From: Poa pratensis
Lineage: Eukaryota > Streptophyta > Magnoliopsida > Poales > Poaceae
DNA: 64,000 nucleotides
Direction of reading: 5' to 3'
NCBI GenBank assembly: GCA_947311845.1
Contig: CAMZMU010000034.1
Coordinates: forward strand, 95,467,131 to 95,531,130
The notes below the pieces were generated by a model. That model made no database searches. It worked only from the letters and a program-made list of their open reading frames with translations, and was not told the DNA's origin. This document shows positions 42,266 to 51,690 of the stretch, piece after piece (the first letter of the stretch is position 1; each line of letters opens with the position of its first letter). Made by a program: the position numbers and the translations under genes.

Positions 42266-43750
42266 TGATACGTGCATTTTATATCATCATTTATACAACT
42301 TTTAGTATCATGTTAGAATGTTATTTGCATTGTTATATCATTATTTTTACATGTTTTAGATGATTTAGGGGACTTTTACCCAAATTCCCTATTTTTGGTA
42401 TTTAATTTCTGGGAGGCAGAAAACCTCATTTTTCTTGTTTTTAATGTTTAGGAGCTACAGGACCCCAAATAATAGAAGGAAAAATACCACGCCAGTTTTT
42501 CATCGGAAGGAAGGCAATGGGAAGAAGACCGAAGAGAGGAGAGCCACGAGGCCCAAAAGAGGTGGGCCCACGCGGCCCATGTACCTGGCCACGTGGGACC
42601 CACCAAACGGGGCCTCGGGCACCTCCTCGCCTTGGGCTTTTTAGCGACGCCTTCGTCTCGCTCAAAAAGTTACGTCCTAATTTTTCCAAGTCCATCCGAG
42701 GCCGCGGCGGCGGCGAAACTCCTGATTCCCTCCTAGGGGGGTCAGATCCTGCTGCTCCGGAGCTCCGGAGAAGGAGGAAATCATCGTCATCGTCATCACC
42801 TCTCCTCCTTGGCGTGGGAGGAGGCCTCTACATCATCACCCCATCAAGACCAGCACCATCTCCATCATCATCACCGTGATCCACTCCGTTCCCCTCGTAG
42901 TTTGAGAGTTGCTATACCCTAGATACTTGTCTTGTGCTACTATTCATGTTTGTGATTGAGTACTTGTCATTATTTGGTGGTGAAGTTATATTTTCGGATT
43001 GTGTTGTACCACTTATGCCACTGAATATGATCATGTTTGCACGTTGTGAGTAGTTCCCGTAAGTTCCTGAGGGCATAGGATGAATTGGCAATGATTTATA
43101 TATAACATGTGTAGGTATTTTGTCAAGAGTTTAGCTTTTATGTGATTCTATGATGGTGTTGTGCGAACGTCGACTGCACAACACTTCAACTTTATGGTCT
43201 CATAGGAGAACACCGTAGTATAATGAATTGAGGGAGACTTGAGAGGACATGTAAACCTGAGACCGAGTCATGAAGTTACATTATGAGGGTATTAGTATCG
43301 GGGACCTTAGAGTGTAATGCTATGGTGGGACATTATGCCACATGATCCATCATAAGGGTTTGAAGTTTATTTATTTAGCTATACCTAATTATGGCTCCGT
43401 CCTAAGAAGATTAAAACTTGACAAGATATTCAACGCGTTGTTTAATAAATCTTTATGCCTAGCAATATCCATGCCGCACTCGGGAACGTTTTCCACATAT
43501 AAGTTACACATCACTTGAGCTTATCCTCTTGCCACATAAGAGGATTGGGATTTCTCTTTTTGAGAGTTTTCACTTGCTACTATCTATTTTCTGCATTGCA
43601 ACTATACAATCAAAAATACCAAAAACACTTGCATCTTTTATTGTTTTATTTATCAATCTGGCTAACCAATACCTTCAGCTCCATGTGGGTTCGACAACCT
43701 TTTCTAATTGAAAGGTACTACAATTGATCTCCTGCACTTGGGAGTCATCA
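42266..43750 (+). repeat. E1 3' LTR
   Basis: 1485 bases, TGATACG...GTCATCA, followed by the GAGAG target duplication at 43751-43755. Differs from the 5' LTR by a block of roughly 30 missing bases (after GGGACATTATG, 43327-43338) and scattered substitutions. Confidence 0.95.
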
Positions 43751-44541
43751 GAGAGGCACCACCAAGAATGCGCCAAACTAGACAAACATGAAGAAGGCGC
43801 AGATCTTGAGGCCAGAATTGGGCAACGCGGGTTAGCAAATCTGAAGGGGAGCCCCTGTTCAGGATGCCTGTTTCTACTGCATTTATTTATTTATATCTTT
43901 GAGTTATTTTTGCATATGTACAAGAGGGTTGTACAAATAACGGAAAGAAAATAAAAAAAGACAAGTTGCAAAAATGCTATCTATTCATAATGATAAAAGT
44001 CACAACATTTTCTAAAGGATATGTTAATATTTTTTTTAAGGAAGCAAAATTTTCCTCTGATTTATTCTTTAGACTTTTGGTTTTCGGTACAATGTAATAT
44101 AGACACATATATTTACACTTACAAACAGGAAAACAAAATAATATCTATCATGATTAAAGGTTTGAGCATCTGTTTCTCTTGGCCCTATGGACCTATGGAT
44201 AGGCAGATAGACATGGCAAGATCCTCCTTGAATTTTCTTTTGCATCTGAAAAGATTAGCTCCGATCCCCTCAAAAATGTGGTCATTCGTTGTCCATATGC
44301 CCAAGTAGAAAGTATCATTATTTTCATGCAAAAAACGTATTGAAAGTTAACTTTACAAGAGGTGATTCTTAGAGATGATATATCCAGGAGAGATAGATTT
44401 TGGAAATCTCAGTGTTTTGACAAACTAGACAAACTTGATGCGCAGATTTTGAGGCCAAAATCAGGTAACAAATTAACAAATCTCAACGGGAGTCCCATGT
44501 ATCGATTGAAGGGCCCTGAAAAGTTTAAATCTTGTGTAATA
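43751..44541. other. Flanking DNA with a diverged ~80-bp direct duplication
   Basis: 43780-43855 and 44410-44500 share CAAACTAGACAAAC(A/T)TGA, GCGCAGAT(C/T)TTGAGGCCA, (G/A)TTA(G/A)CAAATCT and GGGAG(C/T)CCC. Both read as similar peptides (KLDKHEEGADLEARIGQRGL against KLDKLDAQILRPKSGNKL), so they may be remnants of a duplicated exon. The rest is AT-rich and non-coding. Confidence 0.5.
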
Positions 44542-44665
44542 CTCCTCCGTACCACAATATAAGATGCTTTAGGACTTATTTTAATGTGTAGATTCACTCA
44601 TTTTGCTCTGCATTTTATTCTGTGTTAGAAAACTTAAAACATTTTATATTATGGTACGGAGGGAG
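44542..44665. mobile_element. Stowaway-type MITE (Tc1/Mariner)
   Basis: 124 bases starting CTCCTCCGTACCACAATAT and ending in the inverted form ATATTATGGTACGGAGGGAG, flanked by TA on both sides (44540-44541, 44666-44667). This is the classic Stowaway structure of grasses. The rest of the flank to 44946 shows nothing coding. Confidence 0.92.
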
Positions 44666-45336
44666 TAGAAAAATAGTAACTTTCATACTTACATTTCCAG
44701 TTTTTCTACGAGTGTACAGTAGGGATGAACAAATAAAAAAACAAGTTATCATAAAACAACATAAAAATTCTAGACGCTCTCAACTTAATACAATTAAGCT
44801 CTTCCTTGAACAAAGCTTTGCACTGATAAAGAGGGTTAGGCCTTGCATTCTGACTTCTGAGAAAAAGACAAACCCATGAACCTCGCTTCAGTTGTAAAAT
44901 AGAAACGGGTCCAGGAATTAATGGACTAAACTTGAGCTAAACTGATCACTAGTAGAAAACAAGCCTTTCGTCCGGGCCATTAGTCTCGGCCGCGGCCTGG
45001 GCCGCGACTAATGGTCCGGACACGTCGCCCCGAATAACACAGCGGCGTACAGCACTTGAGGTCCGTCTCGTAAGGGGAACAATAGTCCCGGTTTGTATGC
45101 CAAACCGCCACTAAAGGTGTCTGCGGTCTGCTGCGGCCTGGCGCCCCCCTTTAGTCCCGGTCCTAGATACAACCCGGGACTACATTTAAACCTGTTTTTA
45201 TTGAAACGAGAACCCTTAAGTTCCCGCGCTTTGGAAGTTGATCAATCAAACTTAATGGTTTTGGAAGTTGAAACACGGCCGCCGGATTAATTTTCCTAAT
45301 TACCACGGCCAGCCTCCTCATCTCCCCTGATAGCTC

Positions 45337-45343
45337 TATATAA
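45337..45343 (+). promoter_or_regulatory. TATA box of the captured exonuclease gene
   Basis: CTCTATATAAGAG lies 92 bases before ATG 45429, with a CT-rich leader typical of plant transcripts. Confidence 0.55.
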
Positions 45344-45428
45344 GAGAGCTACAGTGCCATTTGCCAAATGCACCATCTCCTCTCTCTAATCTTCTCTAAA
45401 ATCCTCTCTCGAATCGTTGCCACGCGTC

Positions 45429-46141
45429 ATGGAGCCACTCGCGCACCCACCTCCATCCGAGGAGTACCACTACAAGGACGACGCCGTCGACATGCACTTC
45501 AAGGTCGTGGTCACTCTCCGCGCATCAACCGTGGAGAAATGGATCCGCGACGTCAAGAGGCGCTACCTCGACGCCGCACCGATGAAGATCGTGGGCCTCG
45601 ACTGCGAGTTCACCGACGCTGCACCCGGGGAGAGGCAGCGTGCCGCCATCCTGCAACTCCCGTGGCGACCGACACGTTGGTGTTCCATATTTGCCACGCA
45701 GATCGGGTGCCACAGGCCCTCAAGGACTTCTTGATGGACAAAACCATCAAATTCTGCGGCGCGGCTATCAACAACGATCAGCATATGCTGGGGCCTTACG
45801 AAATTCATATTTCGTCTGCCGTCGACCTCTAGTGGGCCGTTCACCCTAACCCAATGTTCCCTAATCTTCCGAGTCTCTATACTCTAGCCAATTGTACTAT
45901 TGGCACAAGGCTTGAGGAGAAGAAGAAGAAGAAGAAGAAGAAGAAGAAGAAGAAGAAGAAGAAGAAGGAGGACGAGAAGAAGAAGGAGGAGGAGAAGAAG
46001 GAGGAGGAGGAGAAGGAGGAGGAAAAAGAGGACCTCACATTTGGTTGGGGTAAGTTTCCATTGAGCCTTAATCGCATCAAGTATGCCGCTTTGGACGCTC
46101 GCCTAGGCTACGAGATTGCTAGGAGGTGTCTCGGTGTGTGA
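45429..46141 (+). pseudogene. Captured 3'-5' exonuclease-like gene (DEDDy, WRN-exonuclease type)
   Basis: ATG 45429 (MEPLAHPPPSEEYHYKDDAV). The exonuclease fold motifs appear in order: Exo I as KIVGLDCEFTDA (Asp and Glu), QRAAILQL, Exo II around FCGAAINNDQHML (Asp), and Exo III as YAALDARLGYEI (Tyr and Asp). It is cut by a frameshift near 45660 and a TAG at 45830-45832. A GAA/AAG microsatellite codes a long Lys/Glu tract between Exo II and Exo III, which would be a large loop. Such exonucleases remove nucleotides from 3' ends; a copy carried inside a transposon has no known role in transposition. Ends at TGA 46139-46141. Confidence 0.75.
45917..46030 (+). repeat. GAA/AAG microsatellite
   Basis: An uninterrupted AAG run of roughly 16 units at the start, then mixed AAG/GAG to about 46030. 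In the frame of the captured exonuclease it codes Lys then Lys/Glu. Confidence 0.95.
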
Positions 46142-46613
46142 TCGTATGTCTCAATGTGTCGATCTAGATCGTCTCAACAATAATTGTCATATGTGAGATG
46201 TTTGATTGAAATAAAAAGTTATGTGATCTTTGGATTTATTTAGCCCTTGTTTTCCCTTTACTTATTTTATTTTCATTGGAATTCAATATTATTGGTGAAT
46301 CTTCTCGGTGCTATGTTTAAACCTTTTGACAAATGAATTGCTAATTCCTTTTGCCTTTTCTTTTAATCCTTCTAATTATCAAATGAATTTCTTTTATGCA
46401 AATAAAATGTCAATCTTAAAAACTTTTAAACATAAAACTTGTTCAATTATTTCCTAATATTAACTCCCACTTAATTTAAAACAAAATCTAAGGTTGTATC
46501 ATTTAAAGATATTAATTATGCCATATTATATGAATAAATGGCAATAAATGAATAAAATAGTTTTATTACTTATTTTATTTTCATTGGAATTCAATATTAT
46601 TGGTTCCGAGCCA
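46142..46613. other. AT-rich spacer in CACTA-3
   Basis: Non-coding. The phrase CTTATTTTATTTTCATTGGA with ATTCAATATTATTGGT occurs twice (about 46260 and 46567), a direct duplication of ~40 bases. Confidence 0.6.
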
Positions 46614-46714
46614 TTAGTCCCGGTTTGTATCTCAAACCGGGACTAAAGGGGTCTGTGCCCCCACTGCGGGCTGGCCCCCCCTATAGTCCCGGTTTGTATC
46701 TCAAACCGGGACTA
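46614..46714. repeat. Two palindromic TAGTCCCGGTTTG repeats
   Basis: 46614-46646 and 46684-46714 each read TTAGTCCCGGTTTG (or TAGTC...) then TATCT and the exact inverted copy. They match the subterminal repeats near 45090 and lie just upstream of the transposase gene, where they could act as transposase-binding sites and regulate it (inference). Confidence 0.85.
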
Positions 46715-47024
46715 ATGGGCTGGCCCTATATATGGCAGCCCCTCTCCCATCTCTCTTTTTTTTTTCCTGGTGGGAGGTGGTGTAGGTTGGTGCTAGTTTT
46801 TTTTTTCTTCATATGCACTAGAGGTGGTCGGTGAAATGCCTGTTAGAGCGATGCCACTTGAATTCACACAAGACAAACATGATATGAGGTGCCCGAGCCA
46901 CACTTAAGCTTCCTCCTCTTTGTTTCCAACTGTCCTAAAAGGTTAGCAACTATTTTCTCGTTTAGACCGCGCGGTACTAATTTTAGCATCGTGATTGCGT
47001 TTGATATTTAGTTCTATGATGCAG

Positions 47025-50000
47025 ATGAGCCATCCATGGATGTACGGTGACCGACGCTCTGCCGATTACAGAGAAGGCGTGCATTCTTTTCGCCTTGCGG
47101 CCGAGGCGAACAAGCGACGGGATGGCTTTATGTTTTGTCCATGTGTTGAATGTCGGAATGAGAAGGATCACACTTCCTCAAGAGTCATTCAGAGCCACCT
47201 GCTTCGGTCTGGTTTCATGTCCGGCTATAATGTTTGGACCAAGCACGGAGAAAGAGGGGTTATGATGGAAGATGGCGATGAAGAAGAGAACGATGATGAC
47301 AACTACCGATCTATGTTCCTCGAATACGCTGATACTGCAATGGAAGACAATGATGAAGAAGAAGGGGGTGAAGAACGGGCACTAGATGAGCCCGCTGATG
47401 ATCTTGGTAGGGTCATTTCTGATGCAAGGCGAGGCTGCGACACAGAAAAGGAGAGGTTGCAGTTAGAGCAGATGTTACAGGATCACAACAAATTGTTGTA
47501 CCCAACTTGTGAAGATGGACAGAAAAAGCTGGGTAGCACACTGGAATTGCTGAAGTGGAAGGCAGAGACCGGTGTGACTGACTCGGCATTTGAAAAGTTG
47601 CTGGTACTAATGAAGAAGATGCTTCCGAGAAAGAACAAATTGCCCGCCAGCACGTAAGAAGCAAAGAAGCTTGTCTGCCCTCTAGGATTAGACGTGCAGA
47701 AGATACATGCATGCCCTAATGACTGCATCCTCTACCGCGGTGAGAAGTACGAGAATATGGATAAATGCCCGGTATGCACTTCATCGCGGTATAAGATCAG
47801 AAAAGATGACCCTGGTGATATTGAGGGCGAGCCACCCAGGAAGAGGGTTCCTGCCAAGGTGATGTGTTATGCTCCTATAATACCACGGTTGAAACGCTTG
47901 TTCAAAAACAAAGAGCATGCCAAGTTGTTGCGATGGCACATGGAAGACGGTAAGAAAGACGGGATGTTGAGGCACCCCGCTGATGGTCGGCAGTGGAGAA
48001 AAATCGAGAGAGACTTCCCGGACTTTGCAGGTGACGCAAGGAACTTATGGTTTGGTCTAAGTACATGAATCCTTTTGGGGAGCAGAGGTACAGTCACAGC
48101 ACCTGGCCCGTGACTCTATGTATCTACAACCTTCCTCCTTGGTTGTGCATGAAGCGGAAGTTCATTATGATGCCAGTGCTCATCCAAGGCCAGAAGCAAC
48201 CCGGCAACGACATTGATGTGTACCTAAGGCCATCGGTTGATGAACTTTTGCAGTTGTGGGCCGAACCAGGTGTACGTGTTTGGGATGAGCACAAACAGGA
48301 GGAATTTAACCTACAAGTGTTGCTGTTCGTAACCATCATGATTGGCCTGCTCTTAGTAACATTTCAGGACAGACGAACAAAGTATACTATGCATGCACGC
48401 ACTGTTTAGATGAGACTGAAAGTATATATCTGGATAAATGTAGGAAGAATGTGTACCCGTACAATCGTCGTTTTCTTCCGCCCAGGCATCACTTAAGGAA
48501 AAAAGGCAAGCATTTCAATGGCAAGGTAGAACTCAGGACGAAGCCTGTCCCCCGTACTGGTGCTGATGTATTTGGAATGGTCAAGGATATAAATGTAATC
48601 TTTGGGAAGGGTCCTGGCAGCCAACCTGTACCGAATGGCGCTGATAAGCGCGCACCCATGTGCAAGAAGAAATCTATATTTTGGGAGTTACCCTATTGGA
48701 AAGTCCATGAGGTCTGCTCTGCAATCGACATGATGCACCTGACGAAGAATCTTTGCGTGAAGATTCTAGGCTTCCTGGGCTTGTATGGGAAGTCAAAAGA
48801 TACACCGGAAGCACAGGAGGACCAACAACGTCATAAAGGACGAGATGGCATGCATCCAGGGCACAGCTACGCTCTTACCAAAGAAGAGAAGGAAATCTTT
48901 TTTGAAGTCCTTTTCAGTATCAAGGTCCCGTCTGGCTTCTCGTCGAATATAAAGGGAATAGTAAATATGAAAGAGAAAAAATTCCAAAACCTAAAGTCTC
49001 ATGACTGCCACGTTCTTATGACGCAATTGCTTCCGGTTGCATTGAGGGAAATTCTACCGGAAAATGTTCGACTAGCCATTGTGAAGGTATGTGCATTCCT
49101 CAATGCAATTTCTCAGAAGGTAATCGATCCAGAAAGTCTATCAGGGTTACAGATTGATGTGGTCCAATGCCTGGTCATCTTTGAGTTGTTGTTCCCGCCA
49201 TCCTTCTTCAATATTATGACGCACCTCCTAGTTCACCTAGTCGAAGAGATTAAAATTCTCGGTCCTGTGTTTCTACACAATATGTTCCCCTTCGAGAGGT
49301 TCATGGGAGTCTTAAAGAAATATGTTCATAACCGTGCTAGGCCAGAAGGAAGCATCTCCAAGGGCTATGGAACAGAGGAGGTTATTGAGTTTTGTGTTGA
49401 CTTTCTTCCTGACCTTAAGCCGATTGGTGTTCCTGAATCTCGGTATGAGTGGAGGCTGACTGGAAAAGGCACACTAGGAAGGAAAGCAACGATATGTAGG
49501 GATGGGGATTCTTTCACTCAAGCACACTACACAGTTCTACACAATTCCACCGTGGTGGCTCCGTATATCGAGAAACACAAGAATATGCTACGCTCCGAAA
49601 ACCCGGGGAAGACTGACTCCTGGATTAAAAGGAAACACGAGTCGACTTTCGGCAGTTGGTTGCAGACACATCTCATGAATAACACCAATGTTGGAGATCA
49701 GCTGTACTTGTTGGCCAGGTCACCATCTTCGATTATATGTACTTTCCAAGGGTACGAGATAAATGGGAATACATTTTACACGATCGCCCAAGATAAAAAG
49801 AGCACCAACCAAAACAGTGGTGTCCGCTTTGATGCAACAGACGACAATGGGCAGAAGGACACATATTATGGGTACATAGAGGAGATATGGGAACTTGACT
49901 ATGGACCTACTTTTAAGGTCCCTTTGTTTCGGTGCAAATGGGTCCAGCTGAAAGACGGGGTAAAGGTAGACCCGCAGTACGGGATGACAACAGTGGATCT

Positions 50001-50313
50001 CAAAAATCTTGCGTACATGGACGAACCATTCGTCCTAGCCAACGATGTGGCTCAGGTTTTCTATGTGAAGGACATGTCTACGAAACCGAGAAAAAGAAAT
50101 CAGCAAAAGAATACATTGTCCGATGAGCCAAAGCGCCACATAGTTCTTTCAGGGAAAAGAATCATCGTGGGAGTGGATGACAAGACAGACATGTCAGAAG
50201 ATTATAATAAGTTTCATGAAATTCCGCCCTTCACAGTGAAAACTGACCCATGCATCCTGTTAAATGATGAAGATTCTCCATGGCTACGGCGCAGAAGAAA
50301 ACCACAACACTAG
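47025..50313 (+). pseudogene. TNP2-like CACTA transposase, near full length, broken
   Basis: Starts MSHPWMYGDRRSADYREGV right after a possible splice acceptor (GATGCAG). Domains in order: N-terminal transposase-associated domain with CPCVECRNEK (zinc-binding cysteines); TNP2 core (LGLDVQKIHACPNDCILYRG, DKCPVCTSSRYK, YNLPPWLCMKRKFIMMPVLI, DVYLRPSVDELLQLW, IDMMHLTKNLCVKILGFLG); DUF4218 (NLKSHDCHVLMTQLLPVALR, NMFPFERFMGVLKKYVHNRA); DUF4216 (NGNTFYTIAQDKKSTNQNSG, YGYIEEIWELDYGPTFKVPL). Lesions: TAA at 47655-47657 and frame changes near 48055 and 48340-48450. Stop TAG at 50311-50313. It belongs to the TAGTCCCGG family, distinct from CACTA-1. Confidence 0.95.
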
Positions 50314-50541
50314 ATAGTGATGTTGGTGATGTGTAATAATGGCTATATGCGAATACAAATGTACCGTATGTTTTGACTATATGCGAATGATTTGTATTCA
50401 GCCGATGAACTGAAATATTTTGTAGATAGAACCATAATTCATAGCTCGGGTCCATTTTTATTTAACCATCCCTGATACAGCGACGTACCCGATCAGCGCG
50501 CCCACTTGGTAAAAACACGCCCAAAACACACGGTTTTCCCG

Positions 50542-50603
50542 TCATACAACCCAACGGTGACTCGTGAGTGACTGCATATCAAATGCACCGTTGGGCTGTA
50601 TGA
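50542..50603. repeat. 18-bp inverted repeat
   Basis: TCATACAACCCAACGGTG (50542-50559) pairs with 50586-50603 with one mismatch and a 26-base loop. Non-coding region after the transposase. Confidence 0.8.
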
Positions 50604-50706
50604 CAGGAATCCGAATGCTTTGTATACCAAAATGCTTTGTAGATAGAACAAAACATATGGTTTCCCCTGCATCCGTCAGCCCTCCGGTGGCTCGTGAGAC
50701 GACAAA

Positions 50707-50821
50707 TCGGCCTTCGATCCAAACAGCGGCAAGACGTCTCTGATGATCTGCAACCGTCCTAACAAGTGTTGGAGATGTTGCTAATCATCAGAGATCCTTG
50801 CCGCTGCTTGGATCCGACCGA
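50707..50821. repeat. ~38-bp imperfect inverted repeat (long hairpin)
   Basis: The left arm 50707-50747 (with GATCCAAACAGCGGCAAG and TCTCTGATGAT) pairs with the right arm 50784-50821 with few mismatches and a ~36-base loop. A transcript would fold into a hairpin of small-RNA-precursor size. Confidence 0.8.
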
Positions 50822-50983
50822 GGGGAGGGCTCACCTTCAGCCTCCGCTCAAGGAACTCCTGCCTCTCAGAAATCTTGCTCTCTGCGACCCGTGTACTGCC
50901 AAAATAAACTACAATGAGTAGACACTGAGGGTTGATCATGTTCGGGAGGGGGGCTATATATAGGGTACGTGTGCTTTTTTAGT

Positions 50984-51284
50984 CCCGGTTGGTAACACCA
51001 ACCGGGTCATGTGGCTCACGAAGTGGTCGTGATACTGCTGATCCAACAGCTCACAATCCCTCAAAAGAAACACACCCCTGATCCAACGTCTCACAAGCGC
51101 TTGAAAGAAACACATGATCCGTGTGCTTCTTCCTTATTGGCGGGATTCCCTTTAGTCCTGGGTGGTGGCTCACAACGTGATATCCAACAGCTCACAAGAC
51201 TTCAAAAGAAACACACCCCTGATCCAACATCTCACAAGCGCTCGAAAGAAACACACGATCCGTGTGCTTCTTCCTTATTGGTGG
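50984..51284. repeat. Subterminal hairpin and ~130-bp tandem duplication in CACTA-3
   Basis: 50984-51006 is a perfect hairpin CCCGGTTGGT-AAC-ACCAACCGGG. Two copies of a segment follow at 51010-51144 and 51164-51284, sharing ATCCAACAGCTCACAA, AAAAGAAACACACCCCTGAT and CCGTGTGCTTCTTCCTTATT. No ORF of note. Confidence 0.85.
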
Positions 51285-51366
51285 GCTCACTATATATATG
51301 TAGTCATGCATGGTCTCCATTGGCATAGCACATCTAAACTCATATCTGCAACCTCATCACTCTCCC

Positions 51367-51690
51367 ATGGCTTCCACCGTACCCACTCTAACCTACTCGG
51401 AGGCGGAGGCGCTTTGCGCCTCGAACTACCCCTGCCCGCCCGGCTACGACGTCCTCGCCGGATGGAGGCTGAGCACCGGAGGCGTGCCGGTCCCTCCTGT
51501 CCCTCAAGGTTTGGCGCGCCGGGCGGCCATCACGAACCACTACTACCTCGAGCTCACTCTGGAGCAGCGGATGGATCCCCGCTGGGATCCCGACTACCGC
51601 CCGACTTGGGACGCCTTCTTCATCAATCGGCGTGAGAGGGCGCTCGCCAGGTACGAGGAGGATGGCCCGCTGGTGGCTCTAGGTCAATAG
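51367..51690 (+). CDS. Captured plant domain ORF (GWRLS...VPVPP type), 107 aa
   Basis: ATG 51367 to TAG 51688-51690. Reads MASTVPTLTYSEAEALCASN, then PPGYDVLAGWRLSTGGVPVP, LELTLEQRMDPRWDPDYRPT, WDAFFINRRERALARYEEDG. No stop or frameshift inside. The GWRLS-GGVPVPP and W--FF--RRE motifs are, to my recollection, a plant family often carried by CACTA elements, of unknown function. The last codons run into sequence that belongs to E5 (see 51690), so the natural C-terminus is probably lost. Compare 39521-40118. Confidence 0.6.
   Translation: MASTVPTLTYSEAEALCASNYPCPPGYDVLAGWRLSTGGVPVPPVPQGLARRAAITNHYYLELTLEQRMDPRWDPDYRPTWDAFFINRRERALARYEEDGPLVALGQ

Larger units (their letters stand above)
8106..43750 (+). 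mobile_element. Ty3/gypsy LTR retrotransposon E1 (Athila-like), interrupted by nested insertions
   Basis: Both LTRs begin TGATACGTGC and end GTCATCA. The 5-bp target duplication GAGAG is perfect (8101-8105 and 43751-43755), proving that the two LTRs belong to one insertion. Order: 5' LTR, PBS, gag, protease, RT, RNase H, integrase, a third acidic/basic ORF, PPT, 3' LTR. The interior is split by E2 (11942-24994), a Helitron (26990-29692), E4 (30807-38311) and a CACTA element (39131-41736). Without them the element is about 9.8 kb. A tRNA-Asp-type PBS, ~1.5 kb LTRs and an ORF after integrase fit the Athila lineage. Several frameshifts and stops make it defective. Confidence 0.95.
44947..51689 (+). 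mobile_element. CACTA element 3 with captured genes, right end missing
   Basis: Starts CACTAGTAGAAAACAAGCC at 44947, followed by TAGTCCCGGTTTG-type subterminal repeats, a different family from CACTA-1/2. Contents: a captured exonuclease-like gene, palindromic repeats, a TNP2 transposase (+ strand), long inverted repeats, and a captured plant domain. It is interrupted at about 51690 by retrotransposon E5. No matching right terminus (TAGTG) was found later in the window, so the rest is deleted or lies beyond. Confidence 0.88.

Noticed and set aside
45877..46080. Ser/Phe-rich minus-strand ORF
   Set aside because: Reverse strand of the GAA microsatellite (reads TTC/TCT).
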